A stretch of 64,000 nucleotides of DNA from Myotis daubentonii (taxonomy: Eukaryota > Chordata > Mammalia > Chiroptera > Vespertilionidae): positions 59,542,855 through 59,606,854 of the forward strand of contig NC_081851.1 in the NCBI RefSeq assembly GCF_963259705.1, in the 5' to 3' direction. Under the pieces are notes generated by a model, which saw only the letters and a list, made by a program, of their open reading frames with translations, was not told the origin of the DNA and did not search any database. Position numbers and translations under genes: made by a program. Positions 10,471 to 20,398 of this stretch are shown in pieces (within the stretch, counting starts at the first letter, position 1; each line of letters begins with the position of its first letter).

Positions 10471-11309
10471 CTAGGTGTACCGGTTAATAATGGCAGATTT
10501 TGTAATCAAAGAAAACACGATAAATTCAAGAGAAACATCAAAAGTATTTTATTTAAAGTAATGTCCATCATTAGCTATACATTTCCCCCATCTTTCAGGT
10601 AATTTGTGGATACCATCCCAATAGAACTTTTCTTGTTTTGAGGCAAACCATTCAGAGACCCAATTTTCCACTTCTTCGTACGTTTTGAAGTGCTGCTCAG
10701 AAAGTGCGTGTGCCATCAGTTGGAACAAGTGGTCATCTGAAGAAACAAGATCTGGTGTATACAGAGGATGGGTTAATACTTCCCAGGCAAGATCTTTTAA
10801 CGTGTCTTTAACTGGTTTGAAGTGTGTGATAGTGCGTTATCATGAAGCAAAATTACTTTGCCGTGTCTTCTGGAGCTTTCTGGTCATTGCATGATCAAAG
10901 CGTGGTTCAAATTGATTATTTGTTGTCGGTAGCGAACAGTATTAACAGTCTCACCTGGTTTTAGAAGTTCATAATACACCACACCTCCTGATCCCACCAA
11001 ACATACAACATTGTTTTCTTTCCGAAGCGATTTGGCCTTGCAAATCGATGTTTATGATTGACCTGACTCAACCTATGATTTTGTGCATTTGGGATTCTCT
11101 AAATAAGTCCACTTTTAATCGCCAGTCACAATTCAATGCAAAAAAGACTTTCTTTCCTGCCATTGACATCTTCAGCAAATTTGACATATGAAGTTTTGAA
11201 GCTTATTGTCAATACAACAAAATAGCATACATATCAAATCACATATATATCAACATATGTGTAACTCCATCTATTGAAAAAAATCTGCATTATTAACTGG
11301 TACACCTAG
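10471..11309 (-). mobile_element. Internally deleted mariner transposon, 839 bp
   Basis: Flanked by TA at 10469-10470 and 11310-11311. The left end 'ctaggtgtaccggttaataa' and the reverse complement of the right end 'ctaggtgtaccagttaataa' differ by one base over 20, with a one-base indel just inside. The transposase remnant is on the minus strand. Full-length mariners are near 1.3 kb, so about a third is missing and the N-terminal DNA-binding part cannot be traced. Near-identical terminal repeats suggest fairly recent mobility in trans. Confidence 0.88.
10545..11180 (-). pseudogene. Mariner transposase remnant
   Basis: Reverse translation in several frames shows mariner features, including 'VVYYELLKPGETVN' in the catalytic-core region and a C-terminus ending 'WDGIHKLPERWGKCIANDGH' followed by Y-F-K and a stop near 10549. 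In mariners the core holds the D,D34D triad that cuts and joins DNA. Here it is interrupted by frameshifts and stops and lacks the N-terminal helix-turn-helix region. The copy cannot encode an active enzyme. Confidence 0.75.
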
Positions 11310-11639
11310 TACTTGTGTCAATGTCAGTAAATCTGAAAATTAATGTTGAATAAAATATGTATTTAAATCTTAAAATGCACATGTAACTGGGAGAAAATTA
11401 ATACATCATTGGGAGGAGGATACATATCAATATCGAGATGGGATTATTTTAGGAGAGAAGCAAGTGATTCATGTCAGAAGAGCTTTCCAAAGAGTTATTC
11501 ATATGTATCTGAATTTATTTCTTGTCTTTAAAAATATACCTGAAGAAAATGCTATAAATTGATAAAACTTATTTTGGCTGGGTGATAATTTCTATAATTG
11601 GTTTAAAATTTGTATAATTTTTAATCAATTATTATCATA

Positions 11640-12588
11640 CTAGAGACCCGGTGCACAAAAATTTGTGCACTCGGGGGGGTCCCTCAGCCCTGCCTGTGCC
11701 CTCTTGCAGTCTGGGACCCCTCGGGGGATGTCCACCTGCTGGCTTAGGCCCACTCCCCGGGGGGTCGGGTCTAAGCTGGCAATCAGAATCACTCTGGCAG
11801 CCCAGGAGCCCTCGAGGGATGTCCACTTGCCAGCAGGGAGCAGGCCTAGGCTGCAGTTGGACATCATGAATGCTGCTGAGGAGGCGAGAGAGGCTCCCGC
11901 CATCACCACTGTGCTGGCAGCCATCAGCCTGGCTTGTGGCAAAGCAGAGCTCCCTCTGTGGGAGCACACTGACCACCAGGGGACAGCTCCTGCATTGAGC
12001 ATCTTCCCCCTGGTGGTCAGTGTGTGTCATAGTGACCAGTCATTCCCAGTTGTTCTGCTGTTAGGGTCAATTTGCATATTACCCTTTTATTATATAGGAT
12101 AGAGGCTTGGTGTACGGGTGGGGGCCGGCTGGTTTGCCCTGAAGGGTGTCTCAGATCAGGGTGGGGGTCCCGCTTGGGTGCCTGGCCAACCTGGGTGAGG
12201 GGCTGATGGCTGATTGCAGGCTGGTCAAGCCCCCAGTGGAGACCCTCACCCCATGTGGGTGTGGTCAGCCTGGGTGAGGAGCTGAGGGCTGTTTTTAGGC
12301 TGGCTGTGGCCGTGGGCTGGAAGCAGGTATCTGGGGTTTATTTATCTTCTATAATTGAAATTTTGTATCCTTGAGCAGAGCTCAAGGCCAGCAGGGCAGG
12401 CGGGAAGCTTGGCTTCCTCCATCGCTGGGGGCAACCCAAGCCTCCTGCAAGCTCCAGCTCCATGGCCGCCATCTTAGTTGGGTTAATTTGCATATTCACT
12501 CCTGATTGGCTGGTGGACCTGGCTGGTGGGTGTGGCTTGATGGGTGTAGTAGAGGTATGGTCAATTTGTATGTTTCTCTTTTATTAGA
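11640..12588 (-). mobile_element. Composite Helitron (two HeliBat bodies, 949 bp)
   Basis: On the minus strand it starts TCTAATAAAAG at 12588 with host A at 12589, and ends CTAG at 11640-11643 (reverse) with host T. A second 5' terminus, TCCTATATAATAAAAGGG, sits inside at 12099. It abuts a degraded 3' end 'cccgtacaccaagcctcta' (12100-12118) of the first body, which has no palindrome. The intact hairpin 'gtgcacaaatttttgtgcac' is only at the outer end (11651-11670). The same two-body arrangement occurs at 19273-20398, so the pair appears to have moved as one element. Confidence 0.82.
11970..12021. promoter_or_regulatory. Palindromic pair of CTCF-like motifs
   Basis: Plus arm CCACCAGGGGAC (11 of 12 to the CTCF core CCASYAGRKGGC) within 11970-11988. 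Minus arm CCACCAGGGGGA (11 of 12) within 12003-12021. The motifs converge, about 15 bp apart, near the 5' end of a Helitron body. Binding is inferred. Confidence 0.5.
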
Positions 12589-12995
12589 TTAAATTTCCCA
12601 TATGTTTGAATATTTTATAATATAAAGTAGTACAAAATAAAATAATCACCACAATAAGTATATAAATTAAACCTCTAAGGACAATAATTATGTTGGGAAG
12701 GTAAAAGAAGGCTTTGCTCATTTAATATAGTTTAATATTCTTAGAATTTCTATAGTGAGTTTTCATACATTTGGTTTCATGAGTAAAAAATTAAAATAAA
12801 CCACACAAATGTAAAATAAAATTATACCAATATAAAATAAAGTTGTTGTATACATCTGACATATTAGTTTGCCTGAAGCCCACATTCAGAAACACAGAAG
12901 CTGGATAGCCATGAATGAGGTGAATTAGGTCCATGCCATTCCAGGGAGGCTGAAGAGAAGGAACATGTGGTCTTAGCTACGCTGCAGCCATTTTG
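12589..12995. other. Unique AT-rich sequence
   Basis: Strongly AT-rich to about 12860, then 'acattcagaaacacagaagc' and following unique DNA. No gene recognised. Confidence 0.4.
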
Positions 12996-12999
12996 TTAA

Positions 13000-13236
13000 C
13001 ACATCGCGGACCAGGAGTTTCATTGCTCGCTTTACCTAGTGGCCAGATAAGTTTCTATTGAACAAGGAGAAGAAATGTTTTACATAAATGTTAAAGGCAC
13101 GCTTTAACATTAAATACCCATCGCATTTTGAAGTTATTTATTACACGTTCTTATAAGCTAATATCTCTTTAAAATATGATACTTTGTAAAACACTGTGTA
13201 ACATGAAGCGCAAATTCTCATGATCCGTCTGCAATG
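13000..13236. mobile_element. piggyBac-type MITE, 237 bp
   Basis: TTAA borders both ends (12996-12999 and 13237-13240). Read inward, the left end 'cacatcgcggaccaggag' and the right end 'cattgcagacggatcatgag' share an imperfect inverted segment (9 of 12 in GCGGACCAGGAG versus ACGGATCATGAG). The TTAA target and short length with no frame fit a non-autonomous piggyBac, a group known to be active in Myotis. The termini are diverged, so the family is not named. Confidence 0.55.
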
Positions 13237-13240
13237 TTAA

Positions 13241-14019
13241 CCTGTAAAAGACAGAGGAGCGCAGAGAATTAGACGATCAACAAAAAATAGAGGTCAGAAC
13301 TGTGATTAAATTAGTACTTTGACACATGTGCTTTTAAGTTAATGAAAAAAATCATTTCTGTCATTATTTTAAAGAGCAGAGTTGAGGCCTCTTTTAATTA
13401 GAAATGAAAATGTTCTAGGTCATAACACAATTTAATTCAAGAAAGAGGAGTATAGAATGCCACAGGTCCAAAATGTGGAATGGGTAGCAAATTAGGAGGA
13501 AACAGTAGAGTGAGCATACTGTGTTTAAAACTGACAATCTTTGCTATTAGTTAATTCTCTTTTCTCAAACAATGGTTTATTATTCCTTGATTAGCAGATC
13601 ACATGCTACAAGGCTATCACATTAAGATATTTGGCAGGAAATTTGCAATATGCTAGACTGGGTTGGCTACTCATAGCCTTACTGAAGTGCTGCTAGAATA
13701 AATGTTTGCATTAAAGCTGACCATTCTGAGAGCAGAGAGGGAAGAAAACCTTACTTTCCTGGGAAAAAAAGGCCTTTCTGAAAATAATCTATGGTTCGAA
13801 TGGACTGAGATGGGAACCTGATCATGTGTAAATAGCCTGGGTTTAAAAAGCCAGATCTCTGTCCTAACTGCTCGTACCAGCAGAGACAAGGAGGATTCAG
13901 ACACAGCAGATTCAAGATCATGGCCAATGCATAGCCAGCTACGTTCCAAAGCACCTTAGTCAAGCTTTCTCTACAGTAAAAAGGTGACTTGACTCATTAA
14001 TGAGACTTGGCTGGGTTCA
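13241..14019. other. Unique sequence, no gene seen
   Basis: No recognised repeat. A minus-strand frame of 92 codons at 13671-13949 has no recognisable domain. Confidence 0.4.
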
Positions 14020-14027
14020 ACCTAGAG

Positions 14028-14239
14028 CAGCGGTTCTCAACCTGTGGGTCATGACCCCTTTGGCAGTCCAACGACCCTTTCACAGGGGTCGCCTAAGACC
14101 ATCCTGCATATAAGATATTTACATTACAATTCATAACAGTAGCAACATTACAGTGATGAAGTAGCAACAAAAATAATGTTATGGTTGGGTCACAACATGA
14201 AGAACTGTATTTAAAGGGCCAGAAGGTTGAGAACCACTG
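14028..14239. mobile_element. hAT MITE, 212 bp
   Basis: Terminal inverted repeats 'cagcggttctcaacct' and 'aggttgagaaccactg', with an exact 8-bp target duplication 'acctagag' at 14020-14027 and 14240-14247. Subterminal 'gacccctttgg' and 'acaggggtcg' blocks are shared with the copies at 34905 and 38834. No transposase. Confidence 0.93.
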
Positions 14240-14247
14240 ACCTAGAG

Positions 14248-14940
14248 CAAAATGTAGATGATTCTTGCCTCACCACCTGGCCCATTTTGCATCATCCAAT
14301 GTAGTACACATCAGAGGGGACCTAGGAACCAGCAGTGTAACTACACCAAGGCTGACTGTCAGCAGACAAAATCCAATGCTATGTCCTAGGCTCAAGGGCA
14401 TGAGACAAGGCCTCTGTCTTCGGTGATAATGTAGGAGAGCAAATTGACCAGAGGCCTGCATGTCTTTAAAGGACTTGTCTATCCTAAGGAGCCCCACCCT
14501 GACTGATCACCCCTTGTGACTGCTCTAATCAGAGGGCCACATTAGTTTCTTAACTCATAGCAACAGGAAATGTGCTGCAAATGCAGCTAACACTGGGGCT
14601 TTCCCTGAGTTCCTGGGTAACCAAGGCCCTCTTCTCAATTTCCACTAAAAGATAAAGCTTGTCTGGGTCATTTTGAATCTTTATCCTGTGACAGATGTAC
14701 AACCTTCCCTTCTTGTGACACTCTCCCGGGAACTTGTTTCTGAAAAGTTAGTACATTTTCATTACATGATTACTATGAGGTGGCAAACCGATTAGCAGCT
14801 CACATAACTCATGGTAGGCTGACCTTTTATTCAGTGATTTGTTCTGGGAAATACTGTTTGAAGGATAATGTATATTCAACGCAAAACAACAAAATCTGAG
14901 GCAAATTATTCACTAGATTATTAGATTAAAGATATAGATA
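14248..14940. other. Unique sequence, no gene seen
   Basis: No repeat family or exon recognised. Confidence 0.4.
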
Positions 14941-15356
14941 TCTCTCTATATAAAAAGCCTGTGGTCATGACGCCCTTACACCATAACAACTGATCACAAG
15001 GAGTCTGCGTGTGCTGCAGGCTCACATGGGTAGGTGGGGGCTTGACGTTGCATCCCTGTGGGTTCCGCTGGGTCTGGGTCTTGCATGATTTTGAGGTGTG
15101 CGCAGATGGGCAGGGCTGCGTGCGCAGGTAGGCACATGCAGGTGGGTGGGGCTGTGTGCACGGCGAGGTGCGCACAGGTGAGCACAGACTTGACTCTGGG
15201 TCTCGCAGTGTCAGTGGGACTTGACGCTGTGTCCCCACAGGCACCGGCACAGACTCTGACAGGAGGGAGGAGGGAGCCAGACACCTGCAATATTAAAATA
15301 TTTACTCTAATTAATTCCCTGTTAATGTGCACAAATTTTGTGCACCAGGTCACTAG
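14941..15356 (+). mobile_element. Helitron of a divergent HeliBat subfamily, about 416 bp
   Basis: 5' TCTCTATATAAAAAGCC (the TC could be at 14941, 14943 or 14945), 3' hairpin 'gtgcacaaattttgtgcac' at 15327-15345, CTAG at 15353-15356, then host T. The interior is rich in short degenerate GTG/GCAC-type repeats and has no coding capacity. Its 5' end resembles the 'aaaagcctaagcgacc' subfamily seen at 26744 and 62138. Confidence 0.82.
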
Positions 15357-16408
15357 TAGAATATAATGCAATAGCATTTATTCTAATTTTGGAGGGAGGG
15401 AGCTCATGTCTGCTCACAGATCTTTAGGGTAGGCAGCTCTGAATAAGCCAGGATATGGCTGATATCTCTGCCCTGTTTTTTTTGTTGTTGTTGTTTGTTT
15501 TTGTCTTCTACAAGTCACATCTTTTGAATTCTTCATCTTTTATTACTCATGATTTGTGAGAATTTGTGTAGGTAGAGCATTTTACAAGTATAAAATGCTA
15601 CAAAAGATATATTATTGTTGGAGATAAGCAAAAAGAGAACTTGGATCTCTTCCAAAGTGTTCTAATGATCTTATAGAGCAGAACCATTAATTAAACAAAG
15701 CATGTTTTATTTAGCAATTAAAACATGGCTCTGGAAAATCCTATACTACATCTAGAACAATATAGTAAAGTGACACTATCTAATTAAAGTCACACATTAC
15801 CTTTGACTCGAAACTTGTGAATATCGATATAAATTACATTGTAGCACATTGTAACAAAGCATTAGGTTGAATACATTATTTAAGAGAAATACAAAATCAT
15901 GATAGGTCCATTGGCAGCAGTAAAGAAATTATTCTGATTTATCTTTGTCTTCAGTGAAACAATAAAAAAAAAACCCATTTATTTATTCTTATTAAAACTC
16001 ACTTCAGAGATAAATTGATACAAGAAAGCATTTGCTTTTTAAAAAGCATAGTAGTCATATCCTATGCCTAATTTTCTAAGCAGCTTGACAGGCAGAGCCA
16101 CAGGTCTCTGGACTCCAAGGTGACAATTGTTTTGCTTTGACTGCTCTCAAGGTGTTCATGGATTATAACACACACAGACACATACACACAGACGCACACA
16201 CACTGTTTTGAGAGAGATTTTGCCACCGATGAGAAGCAGCCAGTTGACTTATGGAAACCAGACCTTTGTTTAGAAGAGCAACACTCTGAGAGTCTTTGCA
16301 TGGTCTTCTGTTTCTCTTGTGAATCTAAATTTTATACATTTATCAATAAAGAAGAAAGAAGATAGTGTTTGTGAGGAACAGGGGACCCAGCTCAACCAAA
16401 GATATAAA
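15357..16408. other. Unique AT-rich sequence
   Basis: Contains a T-rich patch at 15477-15502 and an imperfect CA repeat at about 16168-16204. No gene recognised. Confidence 0.4.
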
Positions 16409-16419
16409 TCTGACAAAGA

Positions 16420-16619
16420 ACCCTGGCTGGTATGGCTCCATTAGTTGGGTGTCTTCCCATGAACCAAAAGGTTGATGATTCGATTCCTGGTCAGGGCACA
16501 TGCCTGGGTTTCTAGATCCATCCCCAGTAGGGGGCCTGCTGATTGATGTGTCACCCTTGTATTGATGTTTTCTCTCTTTCCCTCTCTCTCCTTCTAAAAA
16601 TTCAAACAAATAAAAAATG
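16420..16619 (+). mobile_element. Ves SINE with target duplication
   Basis: tRNA-like head 'ccctggctggtatggctcc', B-box-like 'gattcgattcc', 'ggtcagggcacatgcctggg', a CT-rich region and a short A-rich tail. Target duplication 'tctgacaaaga' at 16409-16419 and 16620-16630. Confidence 0.9.
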
Positions 16620-16630
16620 TCTGACAAAGA

Positions 16631-16946
16631 TAGGGATGTCAAAGCTACAAGACGGTAAAGTCATGTTAGGAAGACTAAAGTCTTTGTGTTAAGTGAGTCG
16701 CATGTGCCCTGACCAGGCCAAGGACAACTATTTTCCATGTAAGTAGGCATAGCTTTCTGAATTTATGGATGTAGGAAGTTTGCAGCAGGTGAGCCTTTGG
16801 GATGTTCCAGGTTGTTGATTTCCTGAGATATTTAATATTTTTTAGTATTACTTTCCCAAATTTTCTTGAAAACTGTGTTTGGAAAATTCAGAAGGTTGAA
16901 AGTGAGAAATCATCTGTGCTTCACTGGAAGGAAGGGCTTGTATATT
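16631..16946. other. Unique sequence
   Basis: No feature recognised. Confidence 0.35.
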
Positions 16947-17250
16947 GTGATGATGAATTTCCTGTGTCAACTTGATTGGCCTGCTAGGTGCCAGATATTT
17001 TGTCAACTATTATTCTGGGTGTTTCTGTGAAAGCATTTTTTTTTTTAGGAGATGAACATTTAAGTTGGTAGATTGAGTAAAGCAGATTGTCCTCCATAAT
17101 GTTGGTGGGCCTCATCCCATCACTTGAAGGCCTGAATAGAACAAAAATGGTGGCCCTTCCCTAAGGAAAAGAGAATTCTTTTGACTTGCTAGCCTTAAAA
17201 CTAGAACATCAACCTTTTCCTGCCTGCAGACTCAAGATGCTTGATGTGTG
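16947..17250 (+). repeat. MLT1 (ERVL-MaLR) LTR relic
   Basis: Landmarks in order: 'tgtgtcaacttgattggcc', 'attattctgggtgtttctgt', 'taaagcagattgtcctcc', 'ggtgggcctcatcccatcac', 'gaaggcctgaatagaacaaa'. These match the ancient mammalian MLT1 LTR. Solitary and diverged, with no coding sequence. Confidence 0.75.
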
Positions 17251-17309
17251 TGCTTACTAATTAATGGTAGGAAAACAAGGGAAATGAGTCCACATATGTA
17301 TATGTCTGT

Positions 17310-17720
17310 CTGTGTGTTATATGTCGTTGAGAGGGCTCTGACTCCTGGTAACTCTATGAATGAGTGATGTCTACAATGTCCTGTCCTCAATAGCCCTGCT
17401 CAGCTCCTGTAGGCTCAGGCTCATGATTTCTTTTATGAAGTCAACTCATCTCATAGTTGGTGTTGCTCTTTTCCTGCTGCCTTCTGTTTTTCCCAGCACT
17501 ATCATCTTTCCCATGGAACTCTGCTTTCTCATTGTATCCCGAAGTAAGATCGCTCCCGTCTTGTCATTGCTGCCCCCCGTGATGTTTCAGGCTTAATTTA
17601 CTTTAGGACCCACTGTTTGTTTTTCAAGAGGTCAAGATCTTTGTAGAGCTCTCCTTCAAAACCACATTTCAGTGTGTTTCCTATCACCTTCTTCACTGTT
17701 CAATATCCACATCTATGCAT
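17310..17720 (-). repeat. RTE-type LINE 3' region (antisense relic)
   Basis: On the minus strand the sequence resembles the 3' end of mammalian RTE LINEs, including a 'catagagttaccaggagtca' motif near the tail (compare the usual 'catagagtcgccatgagtcg'). Diverged. The name is from memory and the boundary is approximate. Confidence 0.5.
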
Positions 17721-17784
17721 AGTAATTGGGAATATGAGCGTGTAGAGGATCTTAGCCATTGTTCCAATTTCCCAAGCAAGTAAA

Positions 17785-18165
17785 GTGCTGCTCAAGATGC
17801 TGCAACAAAGGCTGCTGCCTTATATGAAGCAAGAAATGCCAGATGTCCAAGCCAGATTCAGAAAAGAAAGAGGCACTTGAGATCTAATTGCAAATATTCA
17901 CTGGGCACTGGAGTGCTCCAAAGAATTTTAGAAGAAGGTTAGTCTATGTTTTATAGGTACAGTAAAGCCTTTAACTGCATGGACCATGACAAGCTATGGG
18001 TTGCTCTGAAAGAAATGGACGTGCCTCAGCATTTAATTGTCCTGATCTGCAGCCTGCATTGTGGACAGGAAGCCACTGTCAGGACAGAATATGTAGAGAC
18101 AGAATGGTTTCCTATAGGCAAAGGTGTCAGAACAGGTGCATTCTGTATATTTTATATCCCTGTAT
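17785..18165 (+). pseudogene. RTE-type reverse transcriptase fragment
   Basis: After 'cagattcagaaaagaaagag' (Q-A-R-F-R-K-E-R-G) a readable stretch at 17946-18150 holds 'YSKAFNCMDHDKLW', 'EATVRTEY' and 'WFPIGKGVR', the core of RTE/BovB-like reverse transcriptases. The catalytic-region aspartate of the usual 'YSKAFDCVDH' is replaced by asparagine here. Frame changes and stops lie upstream, and the sequence degenerates after 'GVRTG'. It sits next to an antisense RTE 3' end, so either two copies or one internally inverted copy is present. Non-functional. Confidence 0.65.
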
Positions 18166-18250
18166 GTTTGTACTTTTATTATAATGGACTCTATTCTGAA
18201 AACCCTAGACATGGACCTAAAATTATTAAACTCTTTCTTATACCGCATGG

Positions 18251-19272
18251 AGAATGCTAGCTGACCCTCCTCAGAAAGGTTTTTACACAACTGAGGACAT
18301 GGTTTTCAGAATTTTGCCCTGACCCTCACTTACCACTTAGGTAATATTTTGAAGAAGCCACCACTTTTAACTTTTTAAACATTCCTTGGAGTAATCCCTA
18401 CAGAAGCATTAAGAACTGCTACACACTTAGAAAAAGAAGTGGGTTTTTGTTTGTTTCTGAACGTATGAAGAAAAAGCACTTAAAGGAGGAGAAAGAAGTT
18501 TATAATGCAAGTAGAGACTGTGTGGAGAGCCAGTTTGAAAAGGCTTTTCAATGTAGCACAATTGGCTGTATACAAATCAAAGAAAAAGAGTGGGTGGCAA
18601 AGAATACATTGCTAATGTCTAAGAAGCTACAAGAAAGCCCGAACCAGATAGAGCTGGTTTAGGAGCAAGGCACAGTTTCAAAACAGGGTGCTCATAGTAG
18701 AATCTGTTGTTTCTGCCTGACCACCCAGGCTTCCTCCAACCTGGGTGGATTTATTTGGTGGGCTGCCACTCATAACGTTATCCTTTTGGCTACAATGAGT
18801 TTCTAGCAATGGCCTGAGACTACTGAATGCCTGCTATGATTTTTTTATATGCAATCAGGTGAGAGATATTCTCTCTTCCTTTTGAGATGAAAAACATTGG
18901 ATTTTATAAGCCTGGAGCTATCAGCAGGTATATCCCCACTTCGTTTCTCTTCCTGGCATTAGGAGAGAAAATAGTCAACACACAACAGGAAAACAAGAGT
19001 CTGAAAGGGAAAGATTTCCAGTGGCATCATTCAAGGCCCTGAAGTCATGGGTGCCAATCCCTGGACTTGAGAGTAATGTGAATAATTCCCCGCCCTCTGT
19101 ACAAGTTCAGGTTCTATTGATGGTATACCGAAGCCCTAACATAACTGTCTTTCAGATTAAAAAGGCTGTTATCTACAGATGTATAGTGCATTATTCTTTT
19201 TAAAAATGTAATTTTAAAGGAAAAATTATTGATGGTGTATCATTTCTACAATGTCATCTTTGTTATTGTTAA
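18251..19272. other. Unique sequence, no gene seen
   Basis: A 71-codon frame at 18447-18662 was checked and shows no domain. No repeat recognised. Confidence 0.4.
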
Positions 19273-19604
19273 CTAGAGGCCCGGTGCACAAAAATTTGTG
19301 CACTCGGGGGGGAGGGGGGTCCCTCAGCCTGGCCTGTGCCCTCTCGCAGTCTGTGACCCCTCAGGGGATGACCACCTGCTGGCTTAGGCCCGCTCCCTGG
19401 GGGATTGGGCCTAAGATGGCAATCAGACATCCCTCTGGCAGCCCTCGGGGGATGTCCACTTGCCAGTGGCGAGCAGGCCTAAACTGCAGTCGGACATCCT
19501 TAGCACTGCTGAGGAGGCAGGAGAGGCTCCCACCACCACCGCTGTATTGGCAGCCATCAGCCTGGCTTGTGGCTGAGCAGAGCTCCTCCCATGTGAGAGC
19601 GTCC

Positions 19605-19655
19605 TGACCACTGGAGGGCAGCTTCTGCAGTGAGCATCTGCCCCTTGGTGGTCAG
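19605..19655. promoter_or_regulatory. Palindromic pair of CTCF-like motifs
   Basis: Plus arm CCACTGGAGGGC (11 of 12 to the core) within 19605-19623. Minus arm CCACCAAGGGGC (11 of 12) within 19638-19655. Same position in the Helitron body as at 11970-12021. Confidence 0.5.
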
Positions 19656-20003
19656 TGTGTGTCATAGTGATCAGTCATTCCCAATCCTTCTGCTGTTAGG
19701 GTCAGTTTGCATATTACCCTTTTACTATATAGGATAGAGGCCTGTTGCATGGGTGGGGGCCAGCTGGTTTAACCTGAAGGGTGTCCCGGATCAGGGTAGG
19801 GGTTCCGCTTGGGTACCTGGCCAGCCTGGATGATGGGATGATGGCTGTTTGCAGCTGGTCACACCCCCTTCAGGGTGGGGGTCCCCACTGGGGTGCCTGG
19901 CCAGTCTGGGTGAGAGGCTAAAGGCCATTTTCAGGCTGGCCAAGCACCCTGGCAACTGGTAAGCTCCCAGTCTCTCCTTTTTTTCTTTTCTTTTTTTTTA
20001 TTC

Positions 20004-20290
20004 TGGGATTTATTTATCTTCTATAATTGAAACTTTGTTGCCTTTAGCAGAGGTCTGTGAAAGCTTGGCTTCCTCCATCGCCAGGGGCAACCCACTCCTG
20101 CTCGCTCCAGCTCCCTGGCCACGGCTGGCTGAAAGCAGGTATCTGGGGTTTGTTTACCTTCTATAATTGAAACTTTGTTGCTTTCAGTGGAGCTCAGAGC
20201 TGGCTGTGGCAGGCGAGGAGGCTTGGCTTCCTCCATCACTGGAGCTAGCAAGCCACCTGCTCGCTCCAGCTCCATGGCTGCCGGCCACCA
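20004..20290 (-). repeat. 139-bp direct duplication inside Helitron body
   Basis: 'cttctataattgaaactttg' occurs at about 20020 and 20159, each followed by a 'gcttggcttcctccatc' block and a 'tgctcgctccagctcc' block. Two diverged copies of the same unit are also visible in the Helitron at 8972-10252. Confidence 0.75.
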
Positions 20291-20398
20291 TCTTGGTTGG
20301 GTTAGTTTGCATATAGTCACTCTGATTGGCTGGTGGGCGTGGCTTAAGGCATAGTAAAGGTATGGTCAATTTGCAGGTTTGTCTTTTATTAGTGTAGA

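Larger units (their letters stand above)
19273..20398 (-). mobile_element. Composite Helitron (two HeliBat bodies, 1126 bp)
   Basis: Minus strand: host A at 20399, 5' TCTACACTAATAAAAG at 20398, outer 3' end CTAG at 19273-19276 with host T. An internal 5' terminus TCCTATATAGTAAAAGG lies at 19734, joined to a hairpin-less 3' end 'cccatgcaacaggcctcta' at 19735-19753. The order and junction match 11640-12588. The distal body holds an internal duplication of about 139 bp (from about 20004 and 20144) that the other copy has only once, which accounts for most of the length difference. The body near 20270-20300 reads 'accaagatggtggccggcag' on the minus strand. Confidence 0.83.

Noticed and set aside
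17946..18260. 104-codon frame with reverse-transcriptase motifs as a gene
   Set aside because: RTE relic with upstream frame breaks and a degenerate C-terminal part.
18447..18662. 71-codon charged frame as a small gene
   Set aside because: Low-complexity lysine/glutamate-rich translation of A-rich DNA; no start context or neighbour support.
20021..20320. 99-codon minus-strand frame in a Helitron
   Set aside because: Lies on the duplicated GC-rich Helitron body; not kept in the copy at 12100-12588. It could contain a captured exon remnant but is not a gene here.
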